From assembly GCA_905221605.1 (NCBI GenBank), contig CAJNDS010002627.1:1-62000 (forward strand): a stretch of DNA of 62,000 nt. Direction: 5' to 3'. Made by a program: the position numbers and the translations under genes. Under the pieces are notes generated by a model. It was not told where the DNA came from. It made no database searches and saw nothing but the letters and a program-made list of their open reading frames with translations. Source of the DNA: Symbiodinium natans. Taxonomy: Eukaryota; Sar; Dinophyceae; Suessiales; Symbiodiniaceae. The stretch's first letter is position 1, and each line of letters starts with the position of its first letter. This document shows positions 10,301 through 22,300 of the stretch, in pieces.

Positions 10301-13300
10301 GCCTTCAACCCCTGAACCCCCGAACCCTACTCTGTCACATCCCTGAAGCCACAAACCCTTAAAATCCTAAACCTTCAGCCCCGAAACTAACCCTACACTC
10401 ACCTCCAAGCCTAAACTCAGACTAACACCCGATCCAAAGGCTAGCAAACAAGAAGAGCAACAGAACACTGTCTCCTGTCTCAAAGACGTTCACCTGCCGA
10501 ACGGTTGCCCACCCAATCCACCCTAAAACCTGAACCCCAATACCCCAAACCAAACCCTGAATCCTAAACTAAACCCTGAAACCCCCAAAACCCTTGACCG
10601 TAAACCCCACCCCAAGCCCCCCAAACCCTAAACCCTTAACCCTGAAACCCTACCACGAGCAAATCCGAAACCCTATATCCCTGAACCCTGAACCCTAAAC
10701 CCTGAACCCTAAACCCTAAACCCTAAACTCTACACCCCTCAGCCTTCCGGGATGTCAGGTTTGGGTTTCGGGGCAGCAGCCGCAGGAAGAGCAGCGTCAG
10801 CTTCAACGAGACTTCTCAGACTATTTGGAGGCACTTGCCGTTGAGGGTTTAGGGTTAGGGTTTAGGGTTTAGGGGTTGGGGTTTAGGGTTTAGGGTTTGG
10901 GGTTTAGGGGTTAGGGTTTAGGGTTTAGGGTTTAGTCTTTAGTGTTTAGGCTTGTCTGTTTGGGGTTTAGGGTATATTCCCATACTCTTCAAGGTCATCT
11001 CCCAGAGCAAGCAGATCAACCTTATGACCCCTGGAAGGAAGTTAGGTCGCCAGGCCGGTCAGGAGATAGCGGACCAAGAGTATGCGACTGCGCGAATTAT
11101 GAGAGCAGTGACCAGCGCCTTCCTGTTTACGCGCCATATGGGCATGGTGAGTCATGAAGCTTCAAGAAGCTGCTAGTGAAGTGTCAGGCTCCACAAGGGA
11201 TCATGGCTCTTTGTGTTTTTGTTCTCCCCGAAACCCTAAGCCCTAAACCCTAACCCCTAAACCCTAAACCCTAAACTCAGAAGTAGGTGCGGTGGCCTGT
11301 GTAAGTTGAATCTCTGGAAGTCTTGGGACCCTAAGCCCAGTAAAGGCCAAGATGATGTGGGGCCCGGCACTTTTTTATGCCAGGCCTTCAGCCGACTCCC
11401 ACCAAGACTAGATTCCCTGGGCTTTGGAGTAGGGTTCCTGAGATTGCCCTAAAATCCGGGCCCCTGTTCCACAAAGGGTCCATGTACCTACATAGTATCT
11501 ACTTGGGCATGCAAGGGGCTCCTATGTCGTGGCCTTATGTCCCAAGTTTATGGACCCTAGACCCATCTGCACCGCATAGTTTGCATGAACCCCCCGAGCC
11601 CCACCCATAAGCCGCACCCATATGGGGGTTTACGAATATAGGGGACCCCCAAAAGAGACCCCAAATTGTAGGATTCCCTCATGATCAGGACCCCCTAAAC
11701 CCTAAACCCTAAACCCTAAACCCTAAACCCTAAACCCTAAACCCTAAACCCTCAAAAAGGTACCCCCCCCCCCCCATTTCGGAAACCACCATATGACACA
11801 GGCGCTCAAGGAGCGGGCGCAGCAAGTCCGGGCCTGGACAGCGCAGTCGCAGGCCAGGGGGTTTTAGGGTTTTTGGGGGTGGGTTTTTTGGGTTTTTTTT
11901 GGTTTTTTTGGGTTTCTTAGGGTTTTTTGGGTTTTTTTGGGTTTAGGTTTTAGGGCAAGTCCAGGGTGGTTTGTAGGGTTTTTTAGGGTTTTTTTGGGGT
12001 TTAGGTTTTAGGGCAAGTTTAGGGAGTACGATTTGGAGTTTTTGGAGTTTTTGGGTTTCGGGGTTCAGGGGTTCAAGTTTTAAGGCTTCATGCTTGAGGG
12101 TTTAGGGTTTTTTTGGGTTGCCAAAGCCTACGTGACCTGCGTAGGTTCAAGGCTTGGGTTGCCGTGTTCAGGTTTTTGTGGAAATTTGGGTTTGAAGTGT
12201 TGGGGTTTAGAGTTCGGGGTTTACGCTTTCTGGCCTTAGGGTTTTGGGGCTTTTGAACTTTCTGTTCATGATTGATTATTCTTCAGAAGTCGTTTGAAAA
12301 TTCTGCAGGCTTGCTCTTGTAGGCCGCAGTCAATGGCAAGTTGGCAGGCATCTCTCACTCGTGGGTTTCCCTACTACTCTCTACTGCCCCCCCTAGGTTG
12401 CCCCCCCTAAATGACCTTCATTAGGCTTAACTATCCCTAAATGGCCTGAAGTTATGGGGGAACCTATGGGGGGGGGGAGTAGTATAGAGGGGGGGTAGTA
12501 GGGGGGAACCTATGACTTACAGGCACAAGCACACTCCATATCTGCCAGAGCACCCGCAACTGCTGTTGCATTATCTCTCGCAGCGCCACCGCTCCGAAGG
12601 CTCCGTCGTTCTGGGCGACGCAAATATGGAACATCATGGACATCAATTTTTGGTTGAAGCAAATGGCCAGGGTTTAGGGTCCCCTCCAAGTAAAGTCCCG
12701 AAGCCCTAAGCCCTAGACGCAGAGGAGCCCCTCAGTCCGTTGAGAGGCCCCTCGTCGGCAGAAGTTTGAGGAAAACAAGCAGATGGCCCAGCAGGTTCGC
12801 GAGGACATTGGGGGTTAAGGCTTTAGGGTTTTAGGGGTGCGGAGCTGCAATTGGTATTGTAGAAAGGAGTTAGTGTTGGAAGTTGGAAGGGTTAATGAAC
12901 CCGGTAATCGTATTTGGCTCAAGATGGGCTTGAACAGAAAGCCACAAGTTCAAAAAGTAGTGCCTGGGTTCTTAGGGTTTGGTAAGGGTGTGGATTCCTT
13001 CCCCCTTTCCTTCCCCCCTGGGTTGCTCTTATCCGTGTTCTTGGTTGTTTCTTGGTTCGATCTGGGAAATATAAGTTCAGGGCGATTAGGGGAGTAGATT
13101 TCCTTCCTTGCTTGTCCCCCCGTAGGTTATGAGCCCAAATTAGGTTCCCTGCGGTTAAGTGTTCTTTCAAGGTTTTGGGATCAAGAAGCAATGCCTTCTC
13201 CGAAGCGATGGCTCCAACTTGCCTCGGATGGTGGACAAGATGGTGGAGCTGGAAATGGTGCAGCTGAGTCTCTGGGTGAAAGATCGGTGTTGGAAGAGGT

Positions 13301-16300
13301 GATTCCCGACGCTGAAGTACATCTGGAAGAGGCCTTGGTTGCAGAAAGCCCCAATGCGGGTATGAATCCCAATAGGGATATGGTTAGCAATGCTGAAGCT
13401 GAAGGACGTGCTGTTTCTGTACCGCCAAAGCCTGGTGAAAAAAGGAACTGGGATGCGACTGGTGGCATAGATCGTGAAATGGAGGTGACTGTTTTACGAG
13501 TGTTACATAAACACGGGTACCAGCCGTCGTCTTCGACTTCGGGTCGAATGGTAGACCAAGAGTCTCAGACCGATCTGATTGGAGAAGTGCTACAAGCGAC
13601 CAGGAGGCCGTTGAACAAGATCAAAAAGGGTCCATCTTCGAGTTCCCAAGGTGGTGGAAGCGGTCACAAACAGAAGGGTGCGGACGGCTTTGAAGCTGCA
13701 CCTGCTGCTGAATACGCCATGGGGGAGGAGGAGATCCTACAGATGGAGGCTGAACGGTTGCGACAGCTGTCAGAAGAAGAGGACGAGATGCGACAGGTTT
13801 CTGAAAGGGACGGTTTTCGGAAAGACGAGCATCTGATCCAAGCGTGTGATGGCACAATGTGGGAATTGCACCTCCATGAAGATGGGAGACAATATTATTA
13901 CTGCCTGGATACGCACGAAACCAAGTGGACATTGCCGGTGGTAGGTGAAAAGGTGAAGAGTGACGAGGTGGTTGGGTCTCCTTTGGGCAATGAGCTGGAA
14001 ATGGAGGCGGCACTGGATTCTTCATCCTCTACTCCGAAGACTGAGTCTACGAGGGCATTCCAGGGTAGTGTAAATAGTTTAGGTGAAAAAGATTTTTCCT
14101 CTACTATCAGGGATAGCGGTCCTAGGGCTGATGGTGACGCCCCGACCCCGGGTTCTCCTGATGAGGAAGGGATTCCTGGGAACCAAGCCAACATCGCTGG
14201 AGCTCAACACCTGGATCGGGAAGAAACAGAAGCGCTTTCTGAGGGTGGGGCAGCGATGGAATTGGTGGATCCAGAAGAGAAAATGCCCAATGAGGTGATC
14301 GGAACTGTGTCGGCTGCAGAAGAGCGAGTGGTGGATGTGGTACCTGTTGTTCAGGAAGGTGGTCCTGGAGATTCGGAGGATGGAGAGAAAAAGTTGTGTG
14401 TTACGACTGAGGAGGTCTCTTCGTTTGGTGCCAAGAATTCTGCCATTCAAGGGGAAAAAGAAGCTTCTGGAATAGCTGGAGACACGGATGATCTAAAAAA
14501 TGAGGCCTGGAGCGCCAATGATGCGCGGGTTGATGCGCCAGATATTACCTGGAGTGCGAAGGAAGCACGGGTTGAGGTGCATGTGGTGGTACGTTCCACG
14601 GGCGACTGCAACAATGGGGCGCAGGTCTCCGCAGCAGCTGATGATGGAGGTTCACAGGTGGACGCACTGGTGCAACCTGAAGTTAGCAGCGAGGAACGAA
14701 ATGACAAGGGCTACACCGGAGCCAATGAGGCAGCTGTGGTCAATGATGGTGGAAATTCTCCTTTGGAGGCCATGGAACCAAAGGAGCCTGCGGTGGAAGA
14801 AAGCGTGCCTGCCGTGGATGATCGACTCAATTGCCCTGCAGTGGAAGAAGATTTGCCTGCTGCAGAAGGTGAGACAAAGGACTCCAATGATGGGTCCACT
14901 CCCATGAAGGGAGAAGCGTTGCCGTCTGGAAGTTCACCGGAAGTCGACACCGAGCGAACTACAGCAGATGAGGCAAAGCCGTTGGCGGAGAAAAAGGGAG
15001 GTCCTGAAATCCAGGAGCACAAAAAAGATGAGCTTGTGGGACTCGTGGAGCAGGACGAGCAGTGTGACCCAAAGGTGAAGACAAAGGATGCGCCAGGAGC
15101 CGATGATACAGAGATGGTTTCTGAAGAGCGTGTAAAGAAAGTGCCCCGAGCGGGAGCCTTGGAGTCACCTGGGCCACATTGCTATCAAGAGGGAGATGAG
15201 ATCATGGGTCTAGTGCGCTGCATCAATGGGTATGGAGCCTTTTTGGACCATGGGGATATGAATGTATTGATTCCTGCAGAAGGGAACAATGCATATCAGT
15301 TCAAGTTTGGTGATACTGTCAATGGAACAGTGAAACGAGTGGAAGATGATGGTACCATAATCTTGGACACCTTTCTGGTTTTGGAAGAGGACGTGGAGGA
15401 CTCTTCTTCGACGCTGCGGAAGTGGAAACCCAGCGGCTGGAGTACGTGGTGGACGGATTCATGGTATGCTGGTCAATGGTACCAAGATTCCAACGGTCAA
15501 TGGGACTGGAAACAGGAGGAAGAGCAATCCGATGAAGAGCTTGTGGTACAGGAGTTGTCTTCTGAAGAACGAGAAGAAAGGCAACTTTATGGAGAAAAGA
15601 TCTACAAAGCTCTTCTGGAGAATGGAAATGAAGAGGAAGCCTATGTTGGCAAAATTACTGGGATGCTGTTAGGTCGGCCGATGGAAGATTTACAGGAGTG
15701 TGTTGCGGATCAGGCATTCCTCAATGCGGAAGCTCGGCGCGCGTATGGCATCTTGCAAGATGATGGTTGGAAGCCTGATGGTACAGAAAGCACAGGCTTG
15801 GGGAAGTTAACCACTTTTTCCCGAAAACAGTACCACAACGCGCTTTTCGAACTGGCATGCAGAAAAAGGAGATTTTCTCGACCAGTTGTGGGTGAAGCGG
15901 TGGCAACGGTGCTGAATCAAGGGGAAGATGAGTTTTGGAACGCGCTTTGGTTGGACACCAAGCTATTTTTGCAGGAGCTTGATGGTGCAGTGCAATCCAT
16001 GAGCAAAAGGGAGAACAAGCCAATGGAAGCCTACATGGATCCTGACCAGTACAAAAAGGCTTACATGACACCAAAGACGGTGTTGTCACCTGGTTACAGC
16101 AAGCTGTGCAGGTTCTTCAATAAGGGAAGGTGTCGCAATGGCGATGGGTGTCCCTATGAGCATCGTCGGTACGGTGAAGGTTGGCCAGAAGGGGGGTCAA
16201 CTGATCCAAAGAATAGCCAAGAAGCTGATGATGAGGACGGGAACATCGGTGACCCTCCCACAGAGGAAGGTACAGTGGATGAGGCACAGCAGGAGCGGGA

Positions 16301-19300
16301 GGATTTAGCCTTCCGGGCCAAGTACAATTTTGGCAAAGGTGCATCAAAGGGTGAGCCTACGTCAGGTGAGCCAAAAGGTCGGCTGTGTCTGTATTACAAT
16401 CAAGGTGGTTGTAAATATGGGACTGCATGCAGGTACCTTCACAACGATGACATAGCATTGGAAGGGACTTGGGAGCCCGGCAAATCTTGGGACAATGCTT
16501 CCAGGAAGTCACTAAGGGACGCAGGGTTCCACAATTGCTGTTTCGATTATTACCTCCGAGGACGTTGCCGGAAAGGGTTAAATTTCTGCAAGTACTCCCA
16601 TGACGAGATGTCAGAGGAGCGGCTGTCGCTCCTGAAACACTTGGTACAGGTGGCCAATCAGGTCCGGTTTGAAAAAGAGAGAGGATGGGAGATTACGGAT
16701 AGAAGCACGTTTCAGCCACCTGCAAGTGGGGGAGCTGAATCTTCCTCATCCTCGGCACCAAAAGCACTGCAAATGACCAATGTGTCACAAAAAGATGGTG
16801 AAAAAGGTACTCTGGATGAAGCAGAAGCTGATGAACAAAAGAATTCGGTGGCTGCATCCACTGGTACTCAGCTTCAAAATCCGGAGGAGCCAATTGAAAA
16901 TTGGATGGCTCGCAACGCACACCTGTGGGTGTATACCCCTCATGTAAGTGAGGTGATGATTACGCTTGGTGTGACCAATGTGTCGGACTTGCAAGAGTTC
17001 ATCTTTGTGGAAGATTTGGTTGACAAAGGGATCAACAAAGTGACCGCATGCAAAATTCTGCAATTGGTGGGTGAGGTCCGATATCGACCGGGAGGACCGG
17101 AAAAGGCAGTTCCTTCTGATGCATCTGTACGGGTACAACAATCTTCTGGGAACAAAGGGACTGGAAGAGCGGCGGTGCGAACCCTCACTCAGGTGCGTGA
17201 AGCTGAAGACTCCGGTGCAAAAACTATGCCGAGAGGTTCCTATCGGGAGCTTTTTGATAAGGTCAGGTACCGTGATGGTTGGACGCTTGCGCAGAGGTCT
17301 CCGTTGTGCGTACAGAAGCTGCGGTTGGTGGGAGTTGGAATGCCGCCGGTGAATCCACCAACGAAAAAGTATCGGTCAAGATCAAACCCTGTAAGAAGGG
17401 GAAGGCCCTTGCTGGACAAAAAACAGGTGCGACAGGTGCCACGATCTCGGTCACAACGACGAGTGCAACTGGCGGAAGTGGTGGAAAAACCGAAGCCACT
17501 GGAGCCGGTGAAACCTCGTGGTGGTTTGTCGTATCCATTCAGCAGAGCGTGGGCAGATGTGGTGGATGATGATGACCAGGCGGAGGCTTTGGTCTCGTAT
17601 GCCGCTTCCTCAAGCGATTCAAGCGAGGAGGAGACCAATGCGGTACAACGCCTGAAGGAAATCTTTTTGCAAGAAAGGGATTCGTGGAGAACTGCGAGTC
17701 GTGGCAATGTTCCACAAAGTGGTTCTTCAGGCTCCAATGCTGGGCCGAAAAAATCGGTTCACCTTGGCGAAGGGCGCGACAAAGCGTCGCGGGGGGAGAC
17801 CCGCCAAGAAGTGACTTCTCAAGTTTTTTCGCTACCACAACCTTCTCGTCGAGCTGAACGGTCTCAAAAAAGAACAAGGGATGGTTCAGTTATGGTTGGT
17901 TCGCTGGCGGTGGGCTCCACGGATGAGGTTTTACCTGGGCAAGGTGCTGCTGGACAGGTGAATGTCTCTGAAAGCGCTCAAGTTCTTCCTGGGCATGAAG
18001 TGGCTGGACAGGAGACGGCGCCGGAAGGAGCAGTACAGATTTCTGGCGAGGAGACCGACCAAAAAGAAGGAGAAGGCGGGAGCAATGATCTCCGTGGTAA
18101 TGATGCGAAGATGTTGGATGGTGGTCCGGTGAGGAGTGACCTTCAGCAATTGCTGGTGAAAGGCCTTCTGACTCGAATTTATTGGAAGGTTGCAGTTGGC
18201 AAGTTGCCAATGGGGCAAAGAGATTGCCAAAAAGGGTCCAATAAGATGGATCGAAATTTGGTTATTAGCATGTCATCCGAGGGTGCAAGCGAACAGGATG
18301 AGAACCTGGCACTGGAGGACGATGCTGATCAGTCAATGGGAGACGGTGCAATGGTTATGGTGTATGATCCAGGAACGCTGATCCAGTCGCCAACAACTGA
18401 TTGGGTTATGCGTCGCGGTCTGACCGATCGTACCGTCTGGCCAGCAATGGCGCACCTGGCACAGAGGATATGTGCTGAAATGGTTCAAGTGGATGAAATG
18501 AATGCCCAGCTAGGGACTGGAACACTCCTTTTTCAAAGGAGAGATCAAGGACATTATACTGACCTGCATCATTCGTTCCATGACAACCCGTGCTTGCCGG
18601 CGGTGGGGAATTACCCTCTTTCGGTGATGGGTACCTTGTTGTCTCCTGGTCTGGAAGGGGAATTCAAGAATACGGACAAGTTTGGTACTGCTATGGAGGC
18701 AATTGCCTATGATTGGAGCCGCAGTCCAGGCATGGAAGTTCATATTGAACTTATGGCGAGGGTAGCCAAAATGGTTCACCCATTCCTGAATCTGGGAGCA
18801 CAAGGGTCGGTGATGGTTTCAGAATTTCTCTGGCAGCGCGGGAGGGCTCGGTTGATGGAGTTTCTTCAAGCGGCGACTTGTGCGGACCAATTGGAGGCTC
18901 TCTGGAGAAGGATGGACGACGATGCGGATGAGGAGGTGGATCCTTCGACAGCGATGCTGGAAGTTCTTGGACTAGAGGATGCGGTGCTTGATCAAGGGAA
19001 CAATGAATCCCTTATTCCCATTGAAGATGCTGGAGGTGAGACAAGCGGTGACACTGGAGGGAAGGGCAAAGCGCCAGAAGTTTCTCCGGAAGAGGAGAAA
19101 TCCAGTGGGTCATCCAGACTGGCGGACACAAGGATTTTCTTGTGGTCAGTGTACTCCCGCGTGGCTTCGAATTTCTCTATGCAGGACCGCACTACTGGTA
19201 AGATCTTTGACAGCACCAAAGGATATCCTGGTGAAGGACCAAACAATGATGACAATCCTTCCTCTAAGGGGAACTTTCCCTGGATTTCAGAAGACTACCT

Positions 19301-22300
19301 TGACGAAGTGGTGTCAAAAAAGATGGAAAGGTCTTCAGAGATGGATGGGTTTGTTCCGGGAAGTGAGGGATCATTGGAAAAGGTAGAGGTGGAGAATGTC
19401 ACTGCCTCTAAAATTCTTATGGCTCTTTGGAAGAAGGGACATAGAGTTGGGTTTAGAAGGTTGCGTCGTTTGAATGCATCTGGATGCAAGGTTGGAGCAA
19501 TGAAACGTCCAATCAAAAGGGTGCAGAAGATTGGCGCTAGGAAGGCCTTCATGAAGATGTTCAATGTTTTTGGATCGTCTCAGCATGGCTCAGGAGTTGG
19601 CGGAAAACCGATCATGAAGGTGGTAGGACCAAGGCCAGGTTTTCCAGCTGTACTCCAAGCACCAAATACTGATAGCACGTCGGGTGAAGGGAGCAGTCCC
19701 CAGGTACATGGCAATGTTCATGTAGAGCACAGTCGCCCTATGGACCGGTATGAGGCAGAGCGCTTGGAGAAGAGGAAGAAGGGTTTCTGCTATTGGTTTG
19801 GCAAAGGGAAAGATCGCTGCAAATTTGGTGACGACTGCAAATTCATCCATTCCGAAGATGATGTGGTGCTACATTCATATTGGTGCAAATACTATGTGGC
19901 AGGGAGAGAATGTTTCGCTGGAAAGGATTGTGGGTTCTCGCATGATGCAACTGGTGTGAGGTGCGTCCAGTTTGCTCGGTCTGGGAAGTGTCGATTTGGT
20001 GACAGGTGTGTCTTCGAGCATGGTGTTCCGTTGGAAAAACAGAGGCCAAGGTCTCCAAGGACGCCCCCAAGGGATGGTCCAAGGAGAAAGTCTGGTGCAA
20101 ATGGTGGAGAAAAGGAGATCCCTCCTGAACAGTTCGATGATGATGAGGAGGATTTTATGGTTTATGACGAAGAGACCAAGATGACGGAACTGTTGATGGA
20201 GGCGATTTCATTTCTCTCCGGTGGCAAGCCAGATTTGGCTCGAGCAGAGGCGGACCCATTGTTCAAACTCCTGAAGTTCACTGGAGATGCTGACCAAATG
20301 GATCAAGTATGGGTTTCGTGGACCACTGAAATGTTGTCCGTGCTGGAACTTCTCGAAGTAGTGAAGTCGTATGAGGTTTCGCTCGCGGAGGTGGAAGAAT
20401 GGGTCAATGACCTGAGGATATGGTATGAGCGAGCCAATTTGGGAGAGGAAAAGGATCCCAAAAGAGGTAAAAAGAGATCCCTAGAAAGGGAGTCCAGCAA
20501 GGATATTCCTGCCGAAAAAGGAGTGGTTGAGACTTCGGAGACGGAGGTTGCCGTTGAAGAAGAGAAGAAAAAGGTAAAAAAGAAGAGGAAAGCTGCAGCT
20601 ATCGAAGATCCTTACACTCTCATGGTTCCAAAGCCGAAGAAGATGCCGACGATCATTGAGAAGGGTGGATCAACATCCAATGTGGTGGCTTCTGCAGTGG
20701 AAAAATCCTCGAAGACGCGCACAAAGTCAAATGTCGGTGGAAAGACAAAGAAGAAGGAGAAAAGTCAGAGTCCCAAAAAAGAAGAGGTGGTAATGGTGCA
20801 AGATCCTGAGGAAAAGGATCGTCCATCCGATGCGGAGGCACCAGGGTCTGCCAATGCGAATGAAGAGCTGGGTCAATCTTGCCAGGCGATTGAGGACGCA
20901 AAGAGAGAAGGATTGGTATCCTCAATTCAAAGGGGCATACAGGATCCTATTCTTACGATTTCGGACCTGGAGTATATTCTGCTGCAACTTCACCTCAAGA
21001 TTGCCAACAATCGGAAAAAGAAGTGATTGGATGGTATGGATGAAGGGATGGTTTTTCTCTTTCTGGAGACCGGTGCGCTGGAACAGCCAATGTGCTGACA
21101 ATGTGGTGGTTACTATTAAGGGTATGGAAATCCCTGATAGTAGGAGTCAGTAGCTTTTCGCGTAGCGAAGACCACGGTTTGTGGTGAAGAAGGCCAAGGA
21201 GTCTTCAGTGATGAGAGGATCAAGGTGAAAAAAGATTCTCTATGGGTAGTAGGTTAGCCAATGTGCTATAATTCCGTCCTGGAAGACGTTAAACCACAAT
21301 TTGCATTTCAAGCAGCTGGCTGCTGCCGTAATGGCAGTTTTTGGCCAAAAGATCTGCATCTCCAATGTGTCCTAGGAAATCCTAGGACAGGGGGAGTGCG
21401 GAGCTGCAATTGGTATTGTAGAAAGGAGTTAGTGTTGGAAGTTGGAAGGGTTAATGAACCCGGTAATCGTATTTGGCTCAAGATGGGCTTGAACAGAAAG
21501 CAACAAGTTCAAAAAGTAGTGCCTGGGTTCTTAGGGTTTGGTAAGGGTGTGGATTCCTTCCCCCTTTCCTTCCCCCCTGGGTTGCTCTTATCCGTGTTCT
21601 TGGTTGTTTCTTGGTTCGATCTGGGAAATATAAGTTCAGGGCGATTAGGGGAGTTGATTTCCTTCCTTGGTTGTCCCCCCGTACCCTAAACCCTTAACGG
21701 CCCTCATGCGTATCTGAAATCCCGAAAGCTCAAGCAGCATGTTGAAGCAGGCAGTCCTTCACGATGCCAAACACTCCTGCTTTTCGGGTTCAGTCGCAAC
21801 AACGGGCTCAGGATGCCGGTGAACAAGTTCAGGGTTTGGGATGCTTTGGGCCCAAGATGGTCGATCTGGATCAGCCTTGAAGTTCTCCACACACTAGCGG
21901 TGTCGGTGCTCGTGCTAACCAGAGTCTCAGATTGAAAGATTGCAGGTCATGTCGCTCCCCAGCAGCACAGCCGCCCTAAAATCCGGGCGGCGCGCCTGGA
22001 ATGTGGATGGTGAAGAGGTGGTCGATGCATGTGGAGTCCTGTCGCAAGCTTGTGGTGCAGCCTCTCCCTTCCCCCGGCCCCCGCTTCCCTCTCCAAGGGT
22101 TTAGGGTTTGGGGTTTGGGGTTTTGGGTTTAGGGCAAACCAATTTAATTTGGGGAGGGGGGGGGGGTTCAGTATCAGGGAGAACAGATCAACTTTGATCT
22201 GCAAGAAGCACATGCCAAGGAGCAGCAGGTTTCTGTCCAGTACTTCCGCTGTATTCACAAATTCATAGCTCCGGCGATACTCAGAACGACTTCAGCAAAA

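Larger units (their letters stand above)
12838..21683 (+). mobile_element. Non-autonomous LTR retroelement (8,846 bp) carrying one giant non-pol ORF
   Basis: The element comprises two 287-bp LTRs, a primer-binding site at 13125, an intact 7.8-kb ORF, a purine tract at 21389-21396 and the 3' LTR. No gag-pol enzymes (protease, integrase, RT, RNase H motifs) are seen, so mobility would need enzymes in trans. The near-identical LTRs and unbroken ORF imply recent insertion or selection. No 5-bp target duplication is visible: the left flank ends in TTTTAGGGG and the right flank starts CCCTAAACCC. An imperfect inverted pair, GTTAAGGCTTTAGGG (12814-12828) and CCCTAAACCCTTAAC (21684-21698), brackets the element. 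The copia-superfamily assignment rests only on the primer site. Confidence 0.85.

Noticed and set aside
1-12800. Chromosome end (true telomere)
   Set aside because: Arrays are short, diverged, in both orientations, and separated by unique sequence and exons throughout the window, so they are interstitial.
12837-13097. Open frames in the two LTRs (also 21,261-21,689)
   Set aside because: They are the same translated LTR sequence. They are explained by the direct repeat and have no protein features.
17250-17262. DSGA motif in the giant element protein as an aspartic protease
   Set aside because: The tetrapeptide near residue 1354 lacks the hydrophobic context and the second protease motif, and no other pol enzymes are present.
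14000-20900. Overlapping 60-165 codon frames on the minus strand and in other plus frames
   Set aside because: They are shadows of the 2,611-codon frame, with no motifs of their own.
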